This document shows, in pieces, positions 26,404 to 36,600 of a stretch of DNA of 64,000 bases. Location: contig NZ_JARNTX010000003.1 in NCBI RefSeq assembly GCF_029433095.1, forward strand, positions 1 to 64,000. The letters run 5' to 3'. The notes below the pieces were generated by a model that was not told the DNA's origin, searched no databases, and was given only the letters and a program-made list of their open reading frames with translations. Position numbers and translations under genes: made by a program. How positions within the stretch are numbered: the first letter of the stretch is position 1; each line of letters opens with the position of its first letter. The stretch is from Hymenobacter sp. YC55 (GTDB lineage Bacteria; Bacteroidota; Bacteroidia; Cytophagales; Hymenobacteraceae).

Positions 26404-27198
26404 TTACACCACGGGCACAGTACCCCCGTCAATCAAATAGTTGGCGCCGGTCAAGTAGGACGCGGCGGGGGAAACCAGAAAATGAACCAGCGACGCAATT
26501 TCTTCCGGCTCCGCCATGCGCCCCATGGGGATGCCGCCCGCTTGCGCTGCCATTTGCTGAAAGGCTTCCTCTGCGCTCAGGCCGGCAGTGGCCGCAACTT
26601 TCTGAACGAGTCCCTGCATCAGGGGCGTGTTGGTCGCCCCGGGCGAAACGGTCAGCACGCGTACGCCGTGGGGGGCCAGTTCATTTGAGAGGGCTTTGCT
26701 ATAGGCATTGAGCCCTGCTTTGGAGACGGCATAGGCCAAATTGTGAGACCACACGGGCTTCACCCCCGCCACCGACGAAATGTGAATAATCACCCCGCTT
26801 TTCTGCGCCAGCATGTGGGGTACGAGCGCGCGGTCCAGCCGAATGGTCGCCAGCAAGTTAAATTGCAATTCCTGCTCCCAATCCTGGTCCGTTAAGCGAC
26901 TAAAGCCCCCCCCGGGCGCCGTCACGCCCCCCATATTGTCGACTAGGATATCCAGGCCGCCATACGTGTCGTGGATGGCTTGGGCCAGCTGGTCTACCTG
27001 CTCCGGCTTGGTTAGATCGGCTTCGAGGAACTGATGAGCCGAACGGGTCTCTGCCGGCTGCTGACGGGCGGTGATGATCACATGGGCGCCGGCCTGGCTT
27101 AATTTGTCGGCAATGGCCTTGCCAATGCCTTTGGTGCCGCCCGTGACCAACGCCGTTTTCCCGGCTAGGTCGTGGTACTGCTGGTGGTTGCTTTCCAT
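26404..27198 (-). CDS. SDR-family oxidoreductase
   Basis: Started at MESNHQQYHDLAGKTALVTG (27198), preceded by an aaggagt ribosome site six bases away; the ATG at 27291 is rejected because it adds an untypical leader. The 264-residue protein has the motif TGGTKGIG (~19-26), the NMGGVTAP variant of NNAG, Ser in IHISSVAG, YAVSK (~162-166), and the C-terminal LTGANYLIDGGTV of FabG-type SDRs. It is downstream of the AraC gene at 27386 by 187 bp on the same strand, the fourth AraC/SDR pair. Confidence 0.95.
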   Translation of the reverse strand: MESNHQQYHDLAGKTALVTGGTKGIGKAIADKLSQAGAHVIITARQQPAETRSAHQFLEADLTKPEQVDQLAQAIHDTYGGLDILVDNMGGVTAPGGGFSRLTDQDWEQELQFNLLATIRLDRALVPHMLAQKSGVIIHISSVAGVKPVWSHNLAYAVSKAGLNAYSKALSNELAPHGVRVLTVSPGATNTPLMQGLVQKVAATAGLSAEEAFQQMAAQAGGIPMGRMAEPEEIASLVHFLVSPAASYLTGANYLIDGGTVPVV

Positions 27199-27385
27199 CT
27201 GACTCCTTGTTCTGAATGATAAACTACAGACGCAAAGGTCCGGGCTTACTCCCACGGGCAGGTAACTGAAATCAATCGAAAAAGTATACAAAACAGGCCA
27301 GCACTACCCCTTCCCGACCGCCACCGCCACCTCAACCCAACCGGCTCTGGTGCGCCGACGGGTCAGCGGGAACCGCGCGCCTGGC

Positions 27386-28267
27386 CTAGACCTTGCGGCG
27401 CAGGGACAGGGGCGTACGGCCGGTGTGCTTCTTAAAAAAGGTATTGAAGTAGGTCGGGTACTCGAAGCCGAGGCAATAGGCAATGCTGGCCACGCTCCAG
27501 TCGGTGTGGTGCAGCAGCGCCTTGGCCTCGTCCAGGATGCGGCCGGCAATGTGGGCACTCGTCGGCTTGCCCGTCACCTGCTTGACGGCTTTGTTGAGGT
27601 GATTGACCTGCACGGCCAACCGGTCGGCAAATTCCTGCGGCGTTTTGAGGGCCAGCTGCTGCGTCGGCAGCTCGATTGGAAACTGGCGCTCGAGCCGTTC
27701 CAGAAACAGCGAGGTCAGGCGGGTCGCCGCGTTCTGCGGCAGCCAAACCGGATTTGCCGGCTGCAGGTGCAGCGCCTCGTGCAGGAGTAAGTGCACATAG
27801 GTGCGAATCAGGTCGCCCTTGAAGGGATAGTCGCCGGCCTGTTCGGTTAGCATCTTGTCAAAGATGCCCCTGACGTAGTCCGCTTGGGAGGCCGGGAGTT
27901 TAAAGAGCGGGGGGCTGCCAAGGCGAAACAGGGGCGACTGCTGCAAGCTTTCCGACCGGTCAGCAACTTTGACAAACTCCTCGGTAAACAAGCAGGCGTA
28001 GGCGTGCAGCCGGTCCGAGCGCAACTCCAGCGAATAGGGAATATGCGGATTGGTAAAGAACAGGTACGGCCCGTCGAGCTCCACGCGTTGGTGGGCGTAG
28101 TGAAGCCGACACTGGCTCTCCAGCAAGAGCACTTTATAGTAGTCGCGCCGGCTGAAGATCTGCGCCGCCAGCCGGAGCTGATCCGCCGACTGCAGCGTCA
28201 GGTTTTTCTCGTACACCTTGAAGCCTTTCAACTGTAAGTCAACGAGAGAAGAGAGGGTGGTGCTCAT
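27386..28267 (-). CDS. AraC-family regulator
   Basis: A 293-residue AraC protein from MSTTLSSLVDLQL (28267); an ATG three codons earlier is equally possible. The sensor block IFSRRDYYKVLLLES and LFFTNPHIPYSLE match the paralogues at 18044 and 20601. The C-terminal domain contains FADRLAVQVNHLNKAVKQV and IAYCLGFEYPTYFNTFFKK. It likely controls the SDR gene immediately downstream. The conserved HVNHLNK/QVNHLNK recognition segment suggests that the three paralogues bind related operators. Confidence 0.94.
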   Translation of the reverse strand: MSTTLSSLVDLQLKGFKVYEKNLTLQSADQLRLAAQIFSRRDYYKVLLLESQCRLHYAHQRVELDGPYLFFTNPHIPYSLELRSDRLHAYACLFTEEFVKVADRSESLQQSPLFRLGSPPLFKLPASQADYVRGIFDKMLTEQAGDYPFKGDLIRTYVHLLLHEALHLQPANPVWLPQNAATRLTSLFLERLERQFPIELPTQQLALKTPQEFADRLAVQVNHLNKAVKQVTGKPTSAHIAGRILDEAKALLHHTDWSVASIAYCLGFEYPTYFNTFFKKHTGRTPLSLRRKV

Positions 28268-29020
28268 GCGGTACAAGTACAGAAAGGGTTAGGTGGAGGT
28301 TGTTAAACAACTCGGGCAACCTCTCCGGCTCCGGTATGGTCTCGTTTGTTTTCCCATCTTACGGCCTTGTTAAACAAGCATTAACCTGCTTAACAGTCCA
28401 GCTAGTGGGTAAACATTCGTTTGCGCTATTCTCTGTTACCGGTGTTAAGGGACGTGTAAAACTATCGTCCCTCCTTACGCTGACAGGGCATGGCAGCCTA
28501 TCAGCAGCGTTCACGCTACCTGATCACCGAGTCGGAGGATTTCCCTCTTTATTCCCCAACTCCCTACCTCGCTCACTTAGCCGTGCCCCCTGGGAGGGCC
28601 GCCAATGCCCCCAGCGCTTTGCGCAGGCTGATGTCTACTCACTGAAAGACCTCCCAGAAGGTCAGAAAGGTAGGGCCAATAAACTAAATCCCGTTCTCTT
28701 TATGGCCCTACTTCCTAACTCCAGTTGATTCAGAAGAGCAGTCCAAGAAGCGAAACGTGAAAATTGATAACCTTGGAGTTCTGCCCCTACTAGGCCGCTG
28801 GTGAGCGAGCAGTATGGAAGCCACGCCAGTACCGCTTGTCCCCGATCTTTTGGGCAGCCCAAACAGGTGATGCATGCTAGCTGGCAGTAGTGCCGAAGTG
28901 ATAGCACTACCCTGTCGGTGCCAACTGATTCTATGACCCGACAAGCCGTCTCTTCGCCCAAAAAAAACGCACTAATAGCTGGATAACAAGCCGGATTTTG
29001 AAACATATAGCCCTTATGCG
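28268..29020. other. 753-bp intergenic region
   Basis: No supported gene; the minus frames at 28662-29006 have unlikely composition. It contains the promoter region of the AraC gene (up to about 28450), one inverted repeat described separately, and otherwise nothing recognisable. Confidence 0.4.
28670..28711. repeat. Inverted repeat
   Basis: gtagggccaataaa (28670-28683) faces tttatggccctac (28699-28711), pairing over 13 bp with one bulged base around a 15-nt loop. No adjacent gene end explains it as a terminator. It might be a remnant of a mobile-element end or a small structured element. Confidence 0.4.
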
Positions 29021-29815
29021 TTACCCATAGTCGAACGCCTTGAGGTGAGGCTCAAACACGAAAATGCGGTTGCGACTTAGGCCGGTAATTTCTTTGAGGT
29101 AGCCCTGCTCTCGCAGCCGGGCCACTAGCTGGTTGGCTGCCCTGTAGCTGAGCTCGCAAGTAAGGGCAGCCTGCTCGACGGTAGTAACGGGTTTGGCAAA
29201 CAGGGCTTGCAGCAGGCGCAGCGCGGCGGGCGCCCGCGTGCTGAAAGTGTCGTGAATAACCCGCTCCATGGTCAGCTTTAGAGTCAAGAAGGTCGAAAGG
29301 GTCTGCACGGCCTGGGCGGCGGTTTGCTCGATGCCAACCAAAAAGTATTTAAGCCACTGCACCAAGTCGCTTTTCTGGCGTACGAGCGTCAGATTGTCGT
29401 AATAAAGGTTTTTGTTTTTCTCGAAGTAGGCCGATAGATAAAGCAGGGGCTGGTTCAGGATGCCTTCGCTTACAAGGTAGAGAGTGATGAGCAAGCGCCC
29501 GATGCAGCCATTGCCGTCGAGAAACGGGTGAATGGTTCTGAACTGGTAGTGCGCCATGCCAATGCGGATAAGCGCCGGCACGTGGATGTCGTCGTTGTGC
29601 AGGAAGTTCTCCAAGTCGCCCATGCGTTCCGCTACCAACTTGTCGTGGGGCGGGATGAAAGCGGCATCCGCCAAGCTGTTGCCCCCAATCCACTTTTGGC
29701 TCCGCCTTAACTCGCCCGGCTGCTTATGCTCGTTATACTCGCCGCGTCCGCTGCTGAGCAGCGTCAGGTGGGTCTGGCGCAGCAGACGCGAAGAGATGGG
29801 GAGGGCAAGCAGCAA
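29021..29815 (-). pseudogene. N-truncated Fic-family gene with altered active site
   Basis: About 264 residues match the C-terminal two-thirds of Fic proteins: LPISSRLLRQTH, GELRRSQKWIGG, the motif region HPFLDGNGCIGR (about 96-107), and a C-terminal winged-helix region with LREQGYLKEITG. The family motif is HPFxxGNGRxxR, so the Arg that contacts the nucleotide phosphates is Cys here. The N-terminal ~100 residues, which normally carry the inhibitory helix, are absent, and no ATG precedes the conserved part. Fic enzymes transfer AMP to proteins; this copy is probably inactive. A TTG start and a divergent function remain possible. Confidence 0.7.
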
Positions 29816-30032
29816 CTTACCCGCGGCGCTATTCTGGCATGACCGACGTCCTTATAAAATCCTTCCTAAAGCTCGCTGCAACCGTGCCGGAGAACCCAGA
29901 AGACAAGCCTAGGGGGCGGGTAGCGCGCCGTCCGCGCCGACTTTGCGCCGCCGCCTTAGCGGGACAGCACCAGGCGCTGCGTTACCTTGTACCCGGTGGT
30001 CGTGAGCCGGCTTAGTTAGGTCACCTCATAGG

Positions 30033-30395
30033 TCACCGCCTTTCCAATAGATACACCGTTTCCGTCGAGGCCCCGGCTCCTACCGTGCTTTGCACCACGT
30101 GTACCAGCTTCCACCCTTGCGCGTAAAGCTTGTTAACCGCCTGCAGTTCGGCGTGGTGAATTTCTAATGCGCCTGCTGCACTTGGACCCTCGTTCGATAC
30201 TTTTATTTTCGAGAGCTCCTGAACGGTCCGCCGGCCGTCGGGGTACAGGATGGTGATTTCGGCAGACCTAGTTTTGCCGGGCCGTCCGCTGCCAATTACA
30301 GCCATATAACCGGTTGTTGCCGAGGCTTTGGGATAAAAAGACCACGACCCGATGGCAACGAATACAATGGCGAGGAGAATCAATAGATTTTTCAT
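30033..30395 (-). CDS. Small exported or membrane-anchored protein
   Basis: Chosen from MKNLLILLAIVFVAIGSW (30395), which gives a hydrophobic signal or anchor; an ATG at 30437 would place 14 residues before it. The 120-residue product continues with a short beta-rich domain (TGYMAVIGSGRPGKTRSAEI, TILYPDGRRTVQEL) and ends with QGWKLVHVVQSTVGAGASTE and a YLLERR tail. The tail resembles DUF4177-like small domains in which GWxLV...YLLER recurs. It lies 51 bp after the TerC gene on the same strand and may be cotranscribed. Confidence 0.65.
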   Translation of the reverse strand: MKNLLILLAIVFVAIGSWSFYPKASATTGYMAVIGSGRPGKTRSAEITILYPDGRRTVQELSKIKVSNEGPSAAGALEIHHAELQAVNKLYAQGWKLVHVVQSTVGAGASTETVYLLERR

Positions 30396-30446
30396 GGTGG
30401 CTGGAGCAAAGTGATTTAATTGGTCTTGGTCACTCACGGCGCGGAC

Positions 30447-31223
30447 CTATTCATATTGGGTTTCGCGCAACTGCACCGGCGGGGCCTTGACCTTACGGCG
30501 CAGCCGAATGTTGAGCATTTCAACCAGCAGCGAGAAAGCCATGGCAAAGTACAGGTAGCCTTTATCGAGGTGCTGGTGCGCCGCTTCCATGACCAGCATC
30601 AAGCCAATCATAATCAGGAACGAAAGGGCCAGCATCTTGATGGTGGGATGGCGGTTCACGAAGTCGGCTACCACGCCACTGAAGGCCAGCATAATGCCCA
30701 TCGAAACAACTACCGCTATCATCATCACCAGCACGTTGTCGACCAGGCCGACGGCAGTCAGGATGGAGTCGAAGCTGAACACGAGGTCAATAAGGATAAT
30801 TTGTGTAATCACCTGCGAAAGTGCCTTGGCGGTATTGCCTCCGGCCTGCGCCGATTCCTCTTCACCTTGTAGCTTGGTGTGAATCTCGGTCGTGCTTTTG
30901 TAGATGAGAAACAAGCCCCCGGCCAGCAATATCAAGTCGCGGCCACTAACGGGGAACGGGGCACTCAACCAAGGCAGCGTCAAGGTGAACAGGGCGGCCC
31001 GCAAGCCCACAATCCAGGAAATACTCATCAGCAGCCCTAGCCGAAACACTAAAGCCAGCAGCAGCCCGATGGTGCGGCCCCGCTTCTGCTCGGCTACGGG
31101 CAGGCGGTTGACCATGATGGAGATGAAGATGATGTTGTCGATGCCGAGCACGATTTCCATCAACGTCAAGGTCAGCAGGCTAATCCACGTATCGACGTGC
31201 GTAAAGGCCTCTAAATCGTACAT
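30447..31223 (-). CDS. TerC-family integral membrane protein
   Basis: The 258-residue protein has about seven transmembrane helices and the TerC signature: LMEIVLGIDNIIFISIM at the N-terminus and its internal repeat ILIDLVFSFDSILTAVG, each with the conserved acidic residue in the membrane. TerC proteins act in metal homeostasis, notably manganese export, and in loading secreted metalloenzymes. It lies between the Rnk-like gene (154 bp upstream) and a small exported protein, all on the minus strand. Confidence 0.94.
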   Translation of the reverse strand: MYDLEAFTHVDTWISLLTLTLMEIVLGIDNIIFISIMVNRLPVAEQKRGRTIGLLLALVFRLGLLMSISWIVGLRAALFTLTLPWLSAPFPVSGRDLILLAGGLFLIYKSTTEIHTKLQGEEESAQAGGNTAKALSQVITQIILIDLVFSFDSILTAVGLVDNVLVMMIAVVVSMGIMLAFSGVVADFVNRHPTIKMLALSFLIMIGLMLVMEAAHQHLDKGYLYFAMAFSLLVEMLNIRLRRKVKAPPVQLRETQYE

Positions 31224-31377
31224 GGGTGAAGCAGGTAAAGTAAGCGAGGAGGAAAAGGCGGCCGGCGCGCCGGTGTCTCGGCCAGCGAGACGGGTAGAAT
31301 CGGCGCGTTACCGAACAAGGGGCGCCGCGGCACTTCCTTTATGGTGCAGTTGCTAGTAGGTGATAAGGTACTGAAAC

Positions 31378-31782
31378 TTAGTTGGAAAAGTCGCCGGTAG
31401 CCTCGGGCTGATACAAGATGGCTTCCAGCCAATACGTAGCCTGTCCCGTGGGCAGAGGCCACGTCACCTGGTCACCGACGCGGCAGCCGAGTACGGCCGT
31501 GGCCACGGGTGCCAGAATCGAGATTTTGCCGGCTTTCACGTCGGCATACTGCGGGTAGACCAGGGTGATTTCCAATTGCGCGTCGCTGTGCAGGTCGCGC
31601 AGCCGCACCCGGGAGTTCATCGTCACAACGTCGGGCAGAATGTCGGTGGCGGATACCCTCTCGGCGCGGCGCAGCTCGTGGTTCAAGGCTTCCACGGCGC
31701 CGTTGCCGAACTGCAGGCGGTGCGAGAGCACCAACAGGTGCAGGCGGGCGTAATCAGCGTTGGTTACCCAAATAGTGTTCAT
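31378..31782 (-). CDS. Rnk/GreA-GreB C-terminal domain protein
   Basis: The 134-residue protein has a short N-terminal helical part (ADYARLHLLVLSHRLQFG, then LNHELRRAERVSATDI) and the FKBP-like GreA/GreB C-terminal domain: VTMNSRVRLRDL, ITLVYPQYADVKAGKISILA and GDQVTWPLPTG. This is the Rnk arrangement. Such proteins bind RNA polymerase near the secondary channel and modulate elongation or nucleotide pools. A 15-bp element shared with the efflux operon lies 115 bp upstream. Confidence 0.88.
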   Translation of the reverse strand: MNTIWVTNADYARLHLLVLSHRLQFGNGAVEALNHELRRAERVSATDILPDVVTMNSRVRLRDLHSDAQLEITLVYPQYADVKAGKISILAPVATAVLGCRVGDQVTWPLPTGQATYWLEAILYQPEATGDFSN

Positions 31783-32112
31783 GGCAAAAGGAGTTAGAAG
31801 GTGGGAGCGCGGAGACCGAGCAGCAAGTAGGGGTTGCTACTTGTTGACGTGCAGCACCATGCTGCTCGGGTTTAGTAAAGAACCAACCCCATCATGAGAA
31901 TGAGATGAGAAGGGAATGAGAAATGATGAGCGCCCCATTATCACGGGCTGTATCCACTTCCTCCTTGTAGGCAGCCTCACAAAGCAGTAACCCCACCTCG
32001 GCCGGACGCGAATAAATCCGTCCCGTCAAGGTGGAGCTACGGTATGGCAATACTTCTCTCCGCTCTGGCCATCAACACCTGGCTGGCGTAAGCAAAGGCA
32101 GTTTGTGCCGGC
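31783..32112. other. Intergenic region with regulatory repeats
   Basis: No gene. The segment 31893-31927 on the plus strand is a run of atgag/gagaa units (tgagaatgagatgagaaggg, then aatgagaaatgatgag). It contains the 15-bp element repeated before the efflux operon, described separately. No terminator with a clear T run was identified after the outer-membrane efflux gene's neighbour. Confidence 0.45.
31897..31911 (-). promoter_or_regulatory. Shared 15-bp element, candidate response-regulator site
   Basis: agaatgagatgagaa here is identical to 38449-38463. On the coding strand it reads ttctcatctcattct, a direct-repeat pattern (tctcat / ctcatt) like OmpR-type operators, and more tctcatt copies follow within 31911-31924. 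It lies 115 bp upstream of the Rnk-like gene start. Confidence 0.5.
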
Positions 32113-33573
32113 CTACTGCCAGCCGCCGCCGAGCGCGCGGTACAGCGTTACGCTTTGGAGCAACTGCGCCTGGCGCGCCTCGGCTAAACTTAGCTCGGCT
32201 TCGAGTACGCTGCGCTGAGCGGTAATCACTTCTAGATATGTCGCGTAGCCGGCCACAAACAATTCCCGGGAAGTGGCCACGGCTTCCGTCAGCAGATTCA
32301 CTTCCTGCTGGCGGGCAACGGCCGAAGCGCGGTAGTTTTCCAATCCCTGCAAGCCCGTTACCACTTCGCGAAAACCAGTTTGCAGCGCCTGGTGGTAACG
32401 GTAATAAGCCTCGTAGTTACCGGCCACGGCTTGGCGGTATTCGGCCTTGAATTGCGCCCGGTTCAGCAACGGACCCGTTAAGCCTGCCAGGGCCCCGTAG
32501 GCGAGCGAAGCGGGGTTGAACAGCGCTTCGGGCCGGAACGCATGAAAGCCGATGTAGGGCGTGAGCGTGAGCGAGGGTAGAAAGGCGGCCCGAGCGGCAT
32601 CCACGTCGGCGCGGGTAGCTTGCAGCGTGAGTTCGGCTTCGCGCACGTCGGGGCGGCGCAACAGCGCCGTGGACGGCACGCCAGCGCTGAGGCGGGTGGG
32701 CAGCGTTTGGGCGGGCAGGGCTTGGCCGCGGGTGATGGGTTGGGCGTAGCGCCCAAGCAGCTGGTTGAGGCTGGTTTCCGCTTCCGTCACGCGCTGGCGG
32801 GCTTCGTAGGAAAGGCTTTCGGTGCGCGCGAGCTGGGCGGCGAACTGCTGCACGGCCAGCTCGGTGGCCCGGCCCGCCTGCTTCTGCACCCGAATCAGCC
32901 CCAGGGCTTCGCGCTGCAAGGCTAAGTTGCGCTCGAGCACGGCCCGCTGGTTGTCGGCCGTGAGCAGCTCGTAGTAGAGGCGGGCCACTTCAGCCACGAC
33001 GGTGGTTGCCACTAGGTTGCGGCCCTGCTCGGAACCGAGTACCCGCAGGTACGCGGCCCGGCGACGCTGGCGCAACTTGCCCCAAATGTCCAACTCCCAG
33101 GAACTGCGCAAACCCACAAACAAGTCCGGCGTCACGGGCCCCGGAATGCGCTGCTGGCCCTCGATGTTGGGGGAAAGGTTGGTGTCGAAGTTGCCCACGC
33201 CGTTGAGGGTGTAGCGGCCGAAACGGTCGGCGCCAGCCGAAGCTGCCCCCGACACGACCGGCAGCAACGCCCCGCGCCGGGCCAGGTATTGGGCGCGGGC
33301 CACTTCCACCCGCTGCAAGGCCACCCGCACATCCAGGTTTTGCCGCAGGGCCGTGTCAATAAGCGCGGTCAGGGCGGGGTCCTGAAAGAACTGCCGCCAC
33401 GATTTTCGTCCGGCGTCGAGCGTGTCGAGGGGGGCGGGTTGGGAACTCACCTTGGAGGCGTGCTGGAAAGATGAAGGCAGGGCCGGACTGGCCGCGGGCT
33501 GGTCAGGAGCTGCCACCCGGCAGCTAGTGGCCAGCAGCAGCGTACCCGTCAGCATATACAAAAGCAAACGCAT
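32113..33573 (-). CDS. RND efflux outer-membrane lipoprotein (OprM/NodT type)
   Basis: A 486-residue TolC-like lipoprotein with lipobox LLLATSC (Cys18). It has paired long helical hairpins (NLDVRVALQRVEVARAQYLA, and VATSRELFVAGYATYLEV near the C-terminus) and the GSAGADRFGRYTLNG-like beta segments of the barrel. It forms the outer-membrane channel of the tripartite pump with the two genes transcribed just before it; 58 bp separate it from the permease gene. It is the last gene of the operon. Confidence 0.95.
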   Translation of the reverse strand: MRLLLYMLTGTLLLATSCRVAAPDQPAASPALPSSFQHASKVSSQPAPLDTLDAGRKSWRQFFQDPALTALIDTALRQNLDVRVALQRVEVARAQYLARRGALLPVVSGAASAGADRFGRYTLNGVGNFDTNLSPNIEGQQRIPGPVTPDLFVGLRSSWELDIWGKLRQRRRAAYLRVLGSEQGRNLVATTVVAEVARLYYELLTADNQRAVLERNLALQREALGLIRVQKQAGRATELAVQQFAAQLARTESLSYEARQRVTEAETSLNQLLGRYAQPITRGQALPAQTLPTRLSAGVPSTALLRRPDVREAELTLQATRADVDAARAAFLPSLTLTPYIGFHAFRPEALFNPASLAYGALAGLTGPLLNRAQFKAEYRQAVAGNYEAYYRYHQALQTGFREVVTGLQGLENYRASAVARQQEVNLLTEAVATSRELFVAGYATYLEVITAQRSVLEAELSLAEARQAQLLQSVTLYRALGGGWQ

Positions 33574-33631
33574 AAGCGAGAATAGATTAAGTGAAGCCGC
33601 GGGAAAACCGGGCGCAAGCGTGGGGCTGCCG

Positions 33632-36600
33632 CTAGTGCGTTACCAGTTCCGCTTGCTTGGCCACGGGGGCCACTGGTTTTTCCGCGGGCGCGAGGTTTTT
33701 GCTTTTCTCGAACGAGGCGAACAGCACGTACAAGCCCGGAATCAGCACCATGCCAAACAAGGTGCCCACCAGCATGCCGCCCGCCGCCGCCGTGCCAATG
33801 GAGCGGTTGCCCAACGCCCCGGCCCCACTGGCCACAACCAGCGGAATCAAGCCCGCCACGAAGGCAAACGAGGTCATCAGAATGGGGCGCAGACGCGAAA
33901 CGGCCCCTTCCACGGCGGCGGTCAGCACGGCAGCCCCGGCCCGGCGGCGCTGCTCGGCAAACTCGATGACCAGAATGGCGTTCTTCCCGAGCAAACCCAC
34001 CAGCATTACCAAAGCCACCTGAGCGTAGATGTTGTTTTCCAGCCCGAGCAGCTTGAGGCTGAGAAAGGCGCCAAACACCCCGGTCGGCAGGCTTAGGAGC
34101 ACGGGCAGCGGCAGCAGCAAACTTTCGTACTGCGCGGCCAGCAGCAGGTACACGAAAATCAGCACTACGCCGAATACGTACAGGGCTTGGTCGCCACTCA
34201 GAATCTGCTCGCGGGTCATGCCGCTCCACTCGTAGTCGTAGCCGCGGGGCAGCACCTCGGCGGCCACTTTTTCGATGGCCGTAATGGCGTCGCCGGAACT
34301 GAAGCCGGGGGCCGAGTCGCCGTTGAGCATGGCCGAGGTGTACATGTTGTAGCGGGTCAACTGATCAGGGCCGAACACCCGCTCCAACCGCACGAAGGTG
34401 GAGAAGGGCACCATTTCGCCCCGGTCGTTTTTCACGTGCAAGGCCAGCAAATCCTCGGGCCGCCCGCGGTACTCGGGGCCGGCTTGCAGCATCACCTTGT
34501 ACATCTGCCCGAAGCGGATGAAGTTGGAGGCGTAGTAGCTGCCCATTAGGGTTTGCAGGGTGCTCATGGCCTTATCAATGGTCACGCCTTTCTTGGCCGC
34601 CATGTCTTGGTCGACGTGAATTAAGTACTGCGGGAAGTTGGGGTCGAAGCTGGTGAAGGCCCCACCGATGGCTGCATCCGCGCGCAGCGCCGTCAGGAAA
34701 GTTTGTGATACTTCGGCGGTTTTTTGCAGGTCGCCGGTGCCCGATTTATCAAGTAAACGCAGCTCGAAGCCGCTGGAGTTGCCGAAGCCAGGCACCGTAG
34801 GCGGCGGCAGAAACTGAATGTCGGCGTCACTGATGTTCTTGGTTTTCTCTTCCAGCTCGGCAATGAAATCGGCCACCGACTGCTCGCGCTCGTCCCAGGC
34901 CTTGAGGTTGATCATGCCCATGCCGTAGCTGGACCCGGCCACCTCGTTCACCAAGCTGTAGCCAGCCAGCGTCGATACCGATTCCACGGGCTTGAGGGCA
35001 CTGGCAATCCGCTGCACTTCGTCCAGCACGGCTTCGGTGCGCTCTACGGTGGCCCCGGCAGGGGTCGTGACGTTCACGTACACCATGCCCTGGTCTTCGG
35101 TCGGAATGAAGCCCGCGGGCAGCACCCGGCTCACGCCCCACGTAGCCGCGAAAAAGCCGGCCAGCACCAATAGCGTGATGGTGCGGCGCCCGGCCACCAC
35201 TGTAAGCAAGCGCTGGTAGCCACCGGCCAGGGCCTCGTAGCGGCGGTTGAAGCCGGCAAAGAACCGACCCATCAGCCCCTGGCGCGGCGTAGTAGCATCG
35301 TGCTTGAGCAGCAGCGCGCACAAGGCCGGGGTGAGGGTGACGGCATTCACCCCCGAAATCACAATGGCAATGGCCAAGGTCAGCGAGAACTGTCGGTAGA
35401 ACACGCCCACCGGCCCGTCCATAAAGGAAACCGGGATGAACACCGCCGACATTACCAGGGTTATGGCAATCAGGGAAGAGCTGATTTCGCCCATAGCCTC
35501 GAACGTGGCGGCCCGCGCCGGCAGGTGCTTTTCCTGCATTTTGGCGTGCACCGCTTCCACCACCACAATGGCGTTATCAACCACAATCCCGATGGCCAGC
35601 ACCAAGGCAAACAAGGTCAGCAGGTTGATCGAGAAGCCTAGGGTCTGCATGAAAAACAGGGTGCCAATCAGGGCGACGGGCACGGCCAGGGCCGGAATGA
35701 GGGTGGAGCGCCAGTCCTGCAAAAACAGATATACAATCACGAATACCAGCAAGAAAGCTTCCACCAGCGTGCGCAGCACCTCGTGAATAGAGGCGTCGAG
35801 AAAGCGCGACACGTCGTAGGCAATGCTGTACTTCATGCCGGGCGGAAAGCTGGTTTCCTGCAACTCGGCCATGCGCGTTTTCACGTTGGCAATCACCTCG
35901 GAGGCATTCGAGCCGGGACGCTGCTTGAGCATGATGGCCGCCGAGGGCCGTCCGTCGGTTTTCGAGGCCATGCTGTAGGTGAGCGAGCCAAATTCCACGT
36001 CGGCCACCTCGCGCAGGCGCAGTACCGAGCCGTCGGCGTTGGCGCGCACCACCAGGTTGCGGTACTGCTCGGGCTCGAAGAACTTGCCGGAGTAGCGCAG
36101 CACGTACTGCATGGCGTGGGGCGTGTTCGAGCCCGAGCTTTCACCGGATTTACCGGGGGCTGCCTCCACGTTCTGGCTGCGGATGGCCTCCACTATTTCG
36201 TCGGTGCCCACGTCGTAGGCGGCCATGCGGTCGGGCTTGAGCCACACCCGCATCGAGTACTCGCGGGAGCCCATGATTTCAGCGAAGCCCACCCCATCAA
36301 TGCGCTTGAGCTCCTGCAACACGTTGATATCGGCGAAGTTGTAGATGAATTTCTCGCCGGCCGCTTTGTCGTCGCTGGTGATGTTGAGGTAGAGCAACAT
36401 CGAGTTCACCTCTTTCTCGGTGGTCACGCCAGCCTTGATAACTTCTTCCGGCAGCTCGTCGAGAATGGTGGTTACCCGGTTCTGCACGCCCACGGCGGCC
36501 AAATCGGGGTCGGTGCCCACCTGGAAAAACACGGTAATCAGCGTAACGCCGTTGTTGGAGCTCACCGAGTTCATATAGGTCATGCCCGGCACGCCGTTGA

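Noticed and set aside
28662..29006. 114-codon minus frame between AraC and Fic genes
   Set aside because: Irregular composition rich in Cys and Leu, no similarity to any family I know, and it spans an inverted repeat.
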